A stretch of DNA of 10,389 nucleotides. Source: Acholeplasmatales bacterium. GTDB taxonomy: Bacteria > Bacillota_I > Bacilli_A > Acholeplasmatales > Anaeroplasmataceae. Below are positions 1 through 7,003 of the stretch, one piece after another. The stretch spans positions 1-10,389 of the forward strand of contig JAEELU010000121.1 in NCBI GenBank assembly GCA_016282815.1. Reading direction: 5' to 3'. Each line of letters opens with the position of its first letter. Position 1 is the stretch's first letter. Position numbers and translations under genes: made by a program. The notes below the pieces were generated by a model, which did no database searches, was not told the origin of the DNA, and was given only the letters and a program-made list of their open reading frames with translations.

Positions 1-630
1 AAGTTTAAGGCTATTCAAACTGGTGGTCCATCAGGTGGATGCTTAACTGAAAAGGATTTAGATACTCCAATTGATTACGATTCATTAGTAAGAAAAGGCT
101 CAATGATGGGTTCAGGTGGAGCTATTGTTATGGATGAAGACAACTGTATGGTTGACGTTGCTAAATTCTATATGGAATTCATCAAGGATGAATCTTGTGG
201 TAAGTGTACTGCATGTAGAATTGGTACAACAAGATTACTAGAAATGTTAACATCAGTTACAGAAGGAAAAGCAACTCAAAAGACTTTAACAGACATGAAG
301 GAATTAGCTCAGGTTATTAAGACTGGTTCACTTTGTGCTTTAGGTCAAACAGCTGCAAACCCTGTATTAAGTACATTAGCTAATTTCCCTGATGAGTATG
401 CTGCCCATGTTAATGAAAAGGTATGTCCTGCTCACGTATGTAAGAATTTAATGCAATATGTAATTGATCCAAATAAGTGTAAAAAGTGCTCTAAGTGTGC
501 TAGAAATTGTCCAGTTAACTGTATTACTGGTGTTCCAGGTAAGGAGCCATATGTAATTGATCAATCTAAGTGTATTAAGTGTGGTACATGCTACACAGCT
601 TGTACATTCAAGGCTATTGAGAAGAAGTAG
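1..630 (+). CDS. hydB: HydB (NuoF-like) subunit of NAD-linked [FeFe] hydrogenase, C-terminal fragment
   Basis: The reading frame is open from the first base, so the 5' part (expected FMN and NADH sites) lies outside the window; 209 residues remain. In order, the fragment shows the NuoF-type 4Fe-4S site (ESCGKCTACRIGT, with the fourth Cys in SLCALGQTA about 40 residues later), a conserved CPAHVC segment, and a C-terminal two-cluster ferredoxin domain (CKKCSKCARNCP and CIKCGTCYTAC). The added ferredoxin domain separates HydB of soluble hydrogenases from NuoF of complex I. In characterised HydABC enzymes this subunit carries the NAD(H) site and passes electrons to HydA. The stop TAG overlaps the Shine-Dalgarno sequence of hydA, implying one transcript and coupled translation. 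A hydC (NuoE-like) gene is expected upstream but is not visible. The identity of the fragment is solid; bifurcation is inferred from the family. Confidence 0.93.
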   Translation, partial: KFKAIQTGGPSGGCLTEKDLDTPIDYDSLVRKGSMMGSGGAIVMDEDNCMVDVAKFYMEFIKDESCGKCTACRIGTTRLLEMLTSVTEGKATQKTLTDMKELAQVIKTGSLCALGQTAANPVLSTLANFPDEYAAHVNEKVCPAHVCKNLMQYVIDPNKCKKCSKCARNCPVNCITGVPGKEPYVIDQSKCIKCGTCYTACTFKAIEKK

Positions 631-641
631 GAGGTATAAAA

Positions 642-2447
642 ATGAGCGAAGAAATTAAAAAGGTCAATGTCAAAATTGAAGGTCAAGTTTATTCCGTTCC
701 TGCTAACTTAACAGTTTTAGAAGCAGCTGAATTATGTGGCTATAACATTCCACATCTATGCTATATTAAGGGCGGAAAATGTTCTACAGCTAGCTGTCGT
801 GTATGTCTAGTTGAAATTAAGTCAGAGAGAGGTTCAAAGTGCTTTGCATCTTGTTCATACCCTGTTGCTGACGTACCAGTAGAAAAGGGATTCGAGGTTA
901 GAATTTCTTCTCCAATGGCAGTTAGAGATAGAAGAACAAGTGTTGAATTATTATTATCTAACCATAATATGAATTGTCAGCAATGCGTTAAGAACCATAG
1001 CTGTGAATTATTATATGTTGCTAATATCGTAGGAGCTAGAGAAGGTCAATATGCTGGTGCTAAGACAGCAGTAACTGTTGATGAAATCGGTCCTGGTATT
1101 AGAAGAGATACATCAAAGTGTATTCTTTGTGGTAGATGTATTGAAAAGTGTAAGGAAGCACAAGGAATTGGTATTTTAGGCTTTGAAAACAGAGGCTTCA
1201 ATACAATTGTTGCTCCTGCTGAGAATAGATCATTCTCTGAGGTTCCATGTTTACAATGTGGACAGTGCGTATTAGTATGTCCTACTGGAGCTTTAACAGA
1301 AATCTCTGAAATTGATAAGGTTGATGAGGCTATGGCTGCTGGTAAGTATGTAATCGTTCAAACTGCTCCAGCTGTAAGAGCTGCAATTGCTGAGGAATTC
1401 GGTCAACCTGTTGGAACACCAGGAACTGGTAAGATGGTTGCTGCTTTAAGAAGATTAGGCTTCTATAGGGTATATGATACTAACTTCGGTGCTGACTTAA
1501 CAATTATGGAGGAAGGTACTGAGTTAATTAATAGAATTAAGAAGGGCGGAGTTTTACCTCAAATCACTTCTTGTTCACCAGGTTGGATTAATTATATGGA
1601 ATATTTCTATCCTGAATTAATTCCAAATGTTTCTACATGTAAGAGTCCACATGAAATGGTTGGTGCTGTATTAAAGAGCTATTGGGCAAAGAAGAAGGGT
1701 ATCGATCCAAAGGATATCTTTGTTGTTTCAATCATGCCTTGTACAGCTAAAAAGACAGAAGAAATTCGTCCTCAAAATTCAGTTGATGGATTAAGAGATG
1801 TAGATGCTGTATTAACAACTAGAGAGCTAGCTAGATTAATTAAGAGAGCTGGTATCAACTGGAATCTTCTTCCTGAAGAGGATTTCGATCCAGATCTATT
1901 AGGTGATTATACTGGTGCTGGTGTTATCTTCGGTGTAACTGGTGGTGTTATGGAGGCTGCCTTAAGAACAGCTAATAAGGTATTAACTGGTAAGGAAGCT
2001 GATATGCTTAAGTTTGAAGCAGTAAGAGGTCTTGAAGGTGTTAAGGAAGCAACATTCAATCTTAATGGTCAAGAATTAAAGGTTGCTGTAACAAGCGGTA
2101 TGTCAAATGCTAAGCCTTTACTTGAGCAAATCAAGAATGGCACAAGCCCATATGCATTCATCGAGGTAATGTGCTGTCCAGGTGGCTGTATCAATGGTGG
2201 TGGTCAACCATACATTAAGCCTCAATATCTACCAAATGAGGATATTGATATTGAAATTACTTATAGAGAAAAGCGTGCTAAGGTATTATATAGTGAGGAT
2301 GAAAAACAAAAGATTCGTCAATCACATAATAACCCTCAAATCCAACAGCTTTATAAGGAATTCTTTGAGGAGCCATGTAGCGAAATATCAGAAAAGTATC
2401 TACATACCTCATATAACGCTAATAGAGTTAAGTTCCCAAAGAAATAG
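642..2447 (+). CDS. hydA: [FeFe] hydrogenase catalytic subunit HydA, trimeric type
   Basis: A 601-residue cytoplasmic hydrogenase that interconverts protons and H2 using electrons from HydB. Domains in order: a 2Fe-2S ferredoxin domain (C40, C52, C55 and C67 or C71), a His/Cys3 cluster site (H108, C112, C115, C121), two 4Fe-4S sites (C160/163/166/170 and C203/206/209/213), then the H-cluster domain. L1 reads TSCSPGW (309-315), L2 MPCTAKKTE (C367), L3 EVMCCPGGCINGGG (C512, C516). L1 has Ser312 where Clostridium pasteurianum CpI has the second Cys of TSCCP; Cys333 and Cys511 stand where CpI has Ala. The C-terminal small-subunit-like tail is present, so the length is complete. ATG follows AGGAGGT at 629-635 with a 6-base gap. 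The preceding HydB supports the NAD-dependent trimeric (A3-like) class. Glu codon use is less context-dependent than in the housekeeping genes, compatible with high expression. Confidence 0.96.
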   Translation: MSEEIKKVNVKIEGQVYSVPANLTVLEAAELCGYNIPHLCYIKGGKCSTASCRVCLVEIKSERGSKCFASCSYPVADVPVEKGFEVRISSPMAVRDRRTSVELLLSNHNMNCQQCVKNHSCELLYVANIVGAREGQYAGAKTAVTVDEIGPGIRRDTSKCILCGRCIEKCKEAQGIGILGFENRGFNTIVAPAENRSFSEVPCLQCGQCVLVCPTGALTEISEIDKVDEAMAAGKYVIVQTAPAVRAAIAEEFGQPVGTPGTGKMVAALRRLGFYRVYDTNFGADLTIMEEGTELINRIKKGGVLPQITSCSPGWINYMEYFYPELIPNVSTCKSPHEMVGAVLKSYWAKKKGIDPKDIFVVSIMPCTAKKTEEIRPQNSVDGLRDVDAVLTTRELARLIKRAGINWNLLPEEDFDPDLLGDYTGAGVIFGVTGGVMEAALRTANKVLTGKEADMLKFEAVRGLEGVKEATFNLNGQELKVAVTSGMSNAKPLLEQIKNGTSPYAFIEVMCCPGGCINGGGQPYIKPQYLPNEDIDIEITYREKRAKVLYSEDEKQKIRQSHNNPQIQQLYKEFFEEPCSEISEKYLHTSYNANRVKFPKK

Positions 2448-2466
2448 TAATTTTATAATTTTAATT

Positions 2467-2502
2467 AAAATGCTTGTAGGTATTTTCCTACAGGCATTTT
2501 TT
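2467..2502 (+). terminator. Intrinsic terminator after hydA
   Basis: The arms 2467-2480 (AAAATGCTTGTAGG) and 2487-2500 (CCTACAGGCATTTT) pair over 14 positions with one G-T wobble around a six-base loop. The 3' arm ends in a T-run. It lies 20 bases after the hydA stop and separates the hydrogenase operon from tmk. Confidence 0.9.
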
Positions 2503-2530
2503 AATAATAAGAAATTATAATAAATTATAT

Positions 2531-2558
2531 TTATTATGCCGTTTATTTGTAATATAAT
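2531..2558 (+). promoter_or_regulatory. Possible sigmaA promoter for tmk
   Basis: TATAAT at 2553-2558 matches the -10 consensus, but the best -35 candidate (TTATTA, 2531-2536, 16-base spacer) is poor. A start about 7 bases downstream would put the tmk ribosome site almost at the 5' end. A second TATAAT at 2516-2521 is an alternative with a longer leader, but no good -35 lies upstream of it. The region is very A+T rich, so chance matches are likely. That a promoter lies between 2503 and 2564 is inferred mainly from the terminator just upstream. Confidence 0.35.
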
Positions 2559-2564
2559 TTAGAT

Positions 2565-2569
2565 AAGGA
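2565..2569 (+). promoter_or_regulatory. Ribosome binding site deciding the tmk start
   Basis: AAGGA lies 10 bases before TTG at 2580 but only one base before the in-frame GTG at 2571. The spacing favours TTG, which also gives the usual N-terminus MKNFITFEGG. Confidence 0.65.
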
Positions 2570-2579
2570 CGTGATTATT

Positions 2580-3197
2580 TTGAAAAACTTTATTACCTTT
2601 GAGGGTGGAGAATGCAGTGGTAAGACTACAATAATTGGTGAAATATCAAAGCTATTTGATGAAATGAATATAAAATATATTACTACTAGAGAACCCGGCG
2701 GAATTAAAATTGCTGAGAAAATTAGAAGTATTATTCTAGATATCGATAATAAGGAAATGACTTCTGAAACAGAAGCTTTATTATACGCAGCAAGCCGTAT
2801 GCAGCATCTAAAGGAAAAGGTTATTCCTATGTGTGAGGCAGGCTATGTAGTATTATGTGATAGATTCCTAGATTCATCTATTGCCTATCAGGGATGTGCT
2901 AGAGGCTTAGGTGTAGATAGAGTATTAAGCATTAACTCATTTGCTTTAGATTATTTACCTGATTTAACAATATTTATTGATGTTAAGCCAGAGGTAGCCC
3001 TAAAGAGATTATCATTAAGAGATAAAACAGATAGATTAGATTTAGAAACAATTGATTTCCATAATAAGGTATATGATGGATATCATGAGGCTTTAAAGCT
3101 TTATCCAGACAGAATCAAAGTAGTTGATGGTAATCAACCACTTGAGGATGTTATAAAGGATTGTAAAAAAATAATATTAGAATATTTAGGTGTATAG
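2580..3197 (+). CDS. tmk: Thymidylate kinase (dTMP kinase)
   Basis: Phosphorylates dTMP to dTDP with ATP in the dTTP pathway; cytoplasmic. With the TTG start the protein has 205 residues, normal for the family. Visible motifs: P-loop GGECSGKTT (9-17), TREPGG in the dTMP-binding region, SETEALLYAASR, the DRFLDSS motif (the DRY/DRF element), and lid-type DRLDLETIDFHNKV followed by Y-D-G-Y. The P-loop has Cys12 where Gly is usual (GGEGxGKTT), a mild oddity. GTG at 2571 would add three residues but is badly spaced from the AAGGA. The stop TAG sits one base before the holB ATG, so the two are co-transcribed; in Bacillus tmk and holB are also close but separated by two small genes that are absent here. 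Confidence 0.96.
   Translation: MKNFITFEGGECSGKTTIIGEISKLFDEMNIKYITTREPGGIKIAEKIRSIILDIDNKEMTSETEALLYAASRMQHLKEKVIPMCEAGYVVLCDRFLDSSIAYQGCARGLGVDRVLSINSFALDYLPDLTIFIDVKPEVALKRLSLRDKTDRLDLETIDFHNKVYDGYHEALKLYPDRIKVVDGNQPLEDVIKDCKKIILEYLGV
3188..3192 (+). promoter_or_regulatory. Ribosome binding site deciding the holB start
   Basis: AGGTG within the last codons of tmk lies 6 bases before ATG at 3199. It favours this ATG over the in-frame GTG at 3190, which overlaps the site itself. Confidence 0.6.
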
Positions 3198-3198
3198 A

Positions 3199-4164
3199 AT
3201 GAATGTAAGCAGTGTGGTAAAAAGTCAAAATAAAATATATAAAATTTTGAAATCAGAAAAAATGAATAATAGATTATCACATGCTTATTTATTCTATGGT
3301 GATAAGGGTACAGGTAAAAAGGAAATGGCATACGCCCTAGCCTGTATGCTATATTGTGAAAATGGTGGCTGCCTAGAATGTGATACATGTAAAAGCATTC
3401 TTGCTGGTAATCATATGAATGTAAATTATTTTTCAATACTTGAGAATAAAACAATGATTCTTAAGGAACAAATAATGGATTTACAGGAGGAATATTCTAA
3501 AACAAGCCTTGTAGAGGGCTCAAGAATATATATAGTTGATGGTATTGATACTGCGACTAGTGCAGCTCAAAACAGCCTTCTTAAATTTATAGAGGATCCA
3601 GAAAATAAAACAGAAACTATTGGTGTATTTATCGCAACTGAGCTATCTAATGTAGTAAATACTATCCAATCTAGATGTAATTTATGTCATTTTGGTGCCA
3701 TACCAAAGCTTGACCTAAAGGATATCATTATGGAATCAGGTATTAGTGATATCGATGCTAGATTATTATCACTTTTAACTAATGATAGTGAGGAAGCAGT
3801 AGAAATGTATAATGATCCAGCATTTATAGATGTTAAGGATGCCTTTATCAATTTTATTTCAGTAAAGAATAAAACAGATATGGTTAAATATTATTTAGCT
3901 AATGTCGATTTATTCTCAAATGGTGAAAATATAAGAAGATTATTATGCTGGGTAATTGAATTTTTACTTGAGGCTAATTTGTACAAAAAGGATAACGATA
4001 ATTTGATTTTATTACCACTATGTGATAAAATCGAAGAGTATATTAAAATTGTAAAAAACGATGTTAGGAGTAGGGTTTTGGATATAATTACACTTGCTGA
4101 TAAGCTAAAAAGCAATGTAACTCCAAAAAATGTATTTTTTGAGCTTACTCTTAAATTTATATAG
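3199..4164 (+). CDS. holB: DNA polymerase III delta' subunit (clamp loader)
   Basis: A 321-residue AAA+ protein of the clamp loader, which places the sliding clamp on primed DNA. Residues 28-50 (SHAYLFYGDKGTGKKEMA...) hold the degenerate Walker A: GDKGTGKK has Lys where an active site has Thr/Ser, as expected for a delta' that does not hydrolyse ATP. A zinc-module set of cysteines follows (C49/C53, C58, C61, C64). IVDGIDTATSAAQNSLLKFIEDP is the Walker B region, split here as IVDGID and NSLLKFIEDP, and QSRC is the SRC element that supplies an arginine finger to a neighbouring subunit. The C-terminal helical collar domain is weakly conserved, as usual. The gene starts one base after the tmk stop and ends 9 bases before ricT. 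DnaX, the closest paralogue, is less likely because of the degenerate Walker A, the length and the tmk linkage. Confidence 0.93.
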   Translation: MNVSSVVKSQNKIYKILKSEKMNNRLSHAYLFYGDKGTGKKEMAYALACMLYCENGGCLECDTCKSILAGNHMNVNYFSILENKTMILKEQIMDLQEEYSKTSLVEGSRIYIVDGIDTATSAAQNSLLKFIEDPENKTETIGVFIATELSNVVNTIQSRCNLCHFGAIPKLDLKDIIMESGISDIDARLLSLLTNDSEEAVEMYNDPAFIDVKDAFINFISVKNKTDMVKYYLANVDLFSNGENIRRLLCWVIEFLLEANLYKKDNDNLILLPLCDKIEEYIKIVKNDVRSRVLDIITLADKLKSNVTPKNVFFELTLKFI

Positions 4165-4173
4165 TGGTGAATT

Positions 4174-5028
4174 ATGGAAGCGATTAGGGTTCAATTTAAG
4201 CCTTTAGGGAAAAGATATTTCTTTGGGGTTGGAAAATTAAAATTAACAAATGGTACTAAGGTTGTTGTAAGTACAATTAGAGGTACAGAGCTTGGCTATT
4301 GTGTTGGAGATGTATTTGATCTAAATGAAATGGATTTAACATCAGAGCTAAAGGATGTACTAAGAATTGCTACACAAAATGATATTGAGCAATTTGAATA
4401 TAATAAAACCTTAGAGGCTGATATATTAAAGAAAACTAAGGAGCTAAGTAAAACTCATAACCTTGAGATGAAGGTTCTAGAAAGTGAATATACACTTGAT
4501 AGAAGTAAGCTTATTATTTATTTTGAATCTGAGGGTAGAGTAGACTTTAGAGATTTAGTTAAGGATTTAGCTGATATTTATCATACAAGAATTGAATTAA
4601 GACAGGTAGGCTCTCGTGATGGAGCGAAGGTATTTGGTGGTATTGGTCCTTGTGGATTAATAGTATGCTGTAAAACCTTTATTACTGAATTTGCTAATGT
4701 ATCAGTAAAAATGTGTAAGAACCAATCATTATCATTAAATCCAGTAAAGATTAGTGGTAACTGTGGTAAATTATTATGCTGTATAAATTATGAGGATGAT
4801 TTATATAAGGAATTAAGACGTCACGCACCTGATATTGGTGATATCGTTGAAACAAAGGATGGACCTGCAAAGGTATTATCATGCGATGTAGTTAATCGTA
4901 ATTTAAAGGTTAAATACGTAGGTGAGGAAAATAAATTCGGCTACCTTAAGCTTGATGATGTAAAATTTACACCATCAAAGGATAAGGTTACTAGAGAAGA
5001 AGTTGATGACGATGCCGATAGTTTGTAA
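4174..5028 (+). CDS. ricT: RicT/YaaT-type PSP1-domain protein
   Basis: A 284-residue member of the PSP1/YaaT family. In Bacillus subtilis RicT (YaaT) works with RicA and RicF as an Fe-S-containing complex that directs RNase Y mRNA processing and affects the Spo0A phosphorelay; the role here is inferred from family and gene position. The N-terminal half is a beta-rich PSP1 domain (IRVQFKPLGKRYFF..., RGTELGY). The hallmark is the C-terminal cysteine-rich stretch: GPCGLIVCC (C160, C165, C166), C181, and GNCGKLLCCINYE (C197, C202, C203), candidates for Fe-S ligation. ATG 4174 follows a weak GTGGTGA site overlapping the holB stop. The last 17 bases overlap yabB, suggesting coupling. YabA, which follows yaaT in Bacillus, is absent here. 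Confidence 0.92.
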   Translation: MEAIRVQFKPLGKRYFFGVGKLKLTNGTKVVVSTIRGTELGYCVGDVFDLNEMDLTSELKDVLRIATQNDIEQFEYNKTLEADILKKTKELSKTHNLEMKVLESEYTLDRSKLIIYFESEGRVDFRDLVKDLADIYHTRIELRQVGSRDGAKVFGGIGPCGLIVCCKTFITEFANVSVKMCKNQSLSLNPVKISGNCGKLLCCINYEDDLYKELRRHAPDIGDIVETKDGPAKVLSCDVVNRNLKVKYVGEENKFGYLKLDDVKFTPSKDKVTREEVDDDADSL

Positions 5029-5746
5029 TGAGCTTTTAGGAAGAGAGCTACTTAAAATATATCAGGATACAGATTATTTTAATTTCTCTATTGATTCGAT
5101 GCTTCTAGCATCATTTCCTAAGATGACAAAAAGAATTAAAAGGGTATGCGATTTATGTAGTGGAAATGCACCTATACCTCTTTACCTATCATTAAGATTT
5201 GATGGTGAAATAATAGGTGTAGAAATACAGAAGCATTCCTATGATTTGGCTAATATGTCAATTGATGAAAACAAATTAAATGATAGAATCAAAATGATTA
5301 ATGCTAACCTAATAGGTATCAGCAATGAAATAGGTATTCACTCATTTGATTTAGTTACCTGTAATCCACCATTCTTTAAGGTGGGAAATAACAATATTAA
5401 TCCACTAGATTCTAAGGCTATCGCAAGACATGAAATCATGGCATCCTTAGATGATATCGTTAAGGAGGCATCATTACTCCTTAATAATTGTGGACATCTA
5501 GTTATGGTGCATAGACCTGATAGATTACTTGAAATATTAGATACCTTTAGAAAATATAAGATTGAACCAAAAAGATTACAATTTATATATCCAAAGTTTG
5601 GTAGTGAATGTAATCATATATTAATTGATGGTGTAAAGGATGGTAATGAGGGATTAAGAGTTCTTAATCCACTATACGTTTATGAAAGTGATAGTAAATG
5701 GACAGATGATGTCTTAAAAATATATAATTACGAAGGAGTTGACTAA
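5012..5746 (+). CDS. yabB: YabB/TrmN6-type tRNA adenine N6-methyltransferase
   Basis: A class I SAM-dependent methyltransferase of the TrmN6/YabB family, which in Escherichia coli (YfiC) makes m6A37 in tRNA1(Val). The family N-terminus is clear: NELLGRELLKIYQ...YFNFSIDSMLLASF. Motif I reads CDLCSGNAPIPLYL (46-59; SAM binding), the acidic motif II region is IIGVEIQ, and the catalytic motif IV is CNPPF (117-121), the NPP[F/Y] form of N6-adenine or glutamine methyltransferases. Starts at TTG 5003, ATG 5006 and ATG 5012 are all in frame; I chose 5012 because the purine-rich AGAAG at 4998-5002 then lies 9 bases upstream, but the site is weak and coupling to ricT through the overlap is likely. The order ricT-yabB-rsmI matches Bacillus. 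The target base is inferred from family. Confidence 0.88.
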   Translation: MPIVCNELLGRELLKIYQDTDYFNFSIDSMLLASFPKMTKRIKRVCDLCSGNAPIPLYLSLRFDGEIIGVEIQKHSYDLANMSIDENKLNDRIKMINANLIGISNEIGIHSFDLVTCNPPFFKVGNNNINPLDSKAIARHEIMASLDDIVKEASLLLNNCGHLVMVHRPDRLLEILDTFRKYKIEPKRLQFIYPKFGSECNHILIDGVKDGNEGLRVLNPLYVYESDSKWTDDVLKIYNYEGVD

Positions 5747-5749
5747 ATT

Positions 5750-6157
5750 ATGTTTTTAAGTTTACTAAACAAGAAGGAAATGCTAAAGTTTTTGGATTTA
5801 GCTATCTATATGGTTGATATAGATGGTGAGCCAACAGAGGTTGAAAAGAGAGTTATCACTAAGATGATAGCTGAGCTTGATCAGGTTAAGGATGAATATT
5901 CATTCAGATTAACTGATACTGTTGAGAATACAATTGAATTCTTCACTAGCTCAAACTCTGTAGTTAAGAATGTAGTATATTTAAATCTAGTTACTATTTC
6001 CATGGAGGATGATTTATATAATACTAGTGAATTATTATTCCTAGAGAAAATCCAAAAGAAGTTTGATATCAGTAACGAAAAGAGAAGAGAATTAATCTCT
6101 ATCGTTTATGCATATCGTGATTTAAGAGAAAAATCAATTAGAATTATTAAGAACTAA
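5750..6157 (+). CDS. Small helical protein, TerB-like
   Basis: A 135-residue, acidic, all-helical protein without Cys, signal peptide or membrane segment. Near the N-terminus the pattern IYMVDIDGEPTEVEKRVI (DxDGE at 23-27, Glu at 32) resembles the helix-turn-helix DG...E signature of TerB-type domains, where acidic residues can bind metal; the second half (ISMEDDLYNTSELLFLEKI) may be the matching repeat-like hairpin. TerB-like proteins are widespread and mostly of unknown role, so no tellurite function is claimed. It is translated from a strong AAGGAG site (5733-5738; 11-base gap) three bases after yabB, and its stop overlaps the rsmI ATG (TAATG). It occupies the position where Bacillus carries yazA (GIY-YIG), to which it shows no resemblance. 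Confidence 0.8.
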   Translation: MFLSLLNKKEMLKFLDLAIYMVDIDGEPTEVEKRVITKMIAELDQVKDEYSFRLTDTVENTIEFFTSSNSVVKNVVYLNLVTISMEDDLYNTSELLFLEKIQKKFDISNEKRRELISIVYAYRDLREKSIRIIKN

Positions 6158-7002
6158 TGAGAATTAGAAGCTTTGATAGCGATAAGGCTATATTATATTT
6201 AGTTGCTACACCTATAGGTAATTTAGGTGATTTTAGCCTTAGAGCGATAGAAACTCTTAAATCTGTAGATAAAATATATGCAGAGGATACTAGGAATTCT
6301 AAGGTATTATTAGATCATTATTCAATCAAAAATGTATATGAGTCATATCATGAATTTTCTCAAGAAAAAACATCAAAGATAATTGATGAGCTAAAAAGTG
6401 GAATGAAGATAGCTATTATTTCTGATGCAGGTCTACCTGTTATATCAGATCCTGGCTATAAGCTTGTTAGGGATGCAGTTGATGCTGGTATTGCAGTTTC
6501 TACGATACCCGGTGCTTCAGCTGGAATAAGTGCATTAATCGCTTCTGGCTTTGTTGCTATGCCCTATACCTTCTTTGGCTTTTTAGATAGCAAGGAAACA
6601 AAAAGATTAGCTGAGCTTAATTCACTTAAATATATTGAGCATACATTAATATTTTATGAGGCACCTCATAGAATATTTGATACATTAAAAAATATGCTTG
6701 ATGTATTTGGTGATAGAAATATTTGTATCGCAAGAGAGCTTACTAAATCCTATGAGGAATTCATTAGAGCTAAAATAAGCGAGGTACTAGAGCTAGATTC
6801 TATAAAGGGTGAAATAGTATTAATAGTAGAAGGCTACCATGAGGAGGCTGACACATCTGACCCTTTAAAGAAGATAGATGAGCTCATCTCACTTGGCTAT
6901 AAGCCTAATAGCGCAATCAAAGAGGTTGCTCATATGCTAAATATTGATAGAAAAGAATTATATAAGAGCTATATAGATTATAAAAACCAAAGTGAGGGAT
7001 AA
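6157..7002 (+). CDS. rsmI: 16S rRNA 2'-O-ribose C1402 methyltransferase RsmI
   Basis: A 281-residue SAM-dependent tetrapyrrole-methylase-fold enzyme that 2'-O-methylates C1402 in the 16S rRNA decoding site. Family motifs are complete: LVATPIGNLGD (15-25), YAEDTRNSKVLL (41-52), ISDAGLPVISDPG (88-100), STIPGASA (115-122), FYEAPHR (167-172), and a small C-terminal helical domain ending in a putative HTH-like tail (KEVAHMLNIDRKELYKSY). The ATG shares its A with the preceding TAA and has no convincing Shine-Dalgarno site, so translation probably depends on ribosomes finishing the upstream TerB-like gene. Full length for the family. The yabB-rsmI proximity is shared with Bacillus (yabB-yazA-yabC). 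Confidence 0.97.
   Translation: MRIRSFDSDKAILYLVATPIGNLGDFSLRAIETLKSVDKIYAEDTRNSKVLLDHYSIKNVYESYHEFSQEKTSKIIDELKSGMKIAIISDAGLPVISDPGYKLVRDAVDAGIAVSTIPGASAGISALIASGFVAMPYTFFGFLDSKETKRLAELNSLKYIEHTLIFYEAPHRIFDTLKNMLDVFGDRNICIARELTKSYEEFIRAKISEVLELDSIKGEIVLIVEGYHEEADTSDPLKKIDELISLGYKPNSAIKEVAHMLNIDRKELYKSYIDYKNQSEG
6994..6998 (+). promoter_or_regulatory. Ribosome binding site deciding the start at 7004
   Basis: GAGGG at the very end of rsmI lies 5 bases before ATG 7004. The in-frame GTG at 6992 overlaps this site and has none of its own, so ATG 7004 is preferred. Confidence 0.6.
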
Positions 7003-7003
7003 A

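Noticed and set aside
2182..2520. Open frame of 112 codons overlapping the end of hydA in another frame
   Set aside because: It lies mostly inside the conserved hydA 3' region and runs through the terminator; it has no ribosome site and a low-complexity translation.
2503..2579. Riboswitch or leader RNA upstream of tmk
   Set aside because: The 77-base gap is almost pure A/T with no paired elements beyond the hydA terminator.
3134..3454. Minus-strand open frame opposite tmk and holB
   Set aside because: Antisense to well-supported genes; its His/Tyr/Phe-rich translation is typical of A+T-rich shadow frames.
3891..4115. Minus-strand open frame opposite the holB 3' end
   Set aside because: Short, antisense to a real gene, with no start signals or recognisable motif.
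5750..6157. The small gene after yabB as YabA or YazA
   Set aside because: YabA would show a coiled coil and a C-terminal zinc-binding Cys/His set, and YazA a GIY-YIG motif; this protein has no Cys and neither motif.
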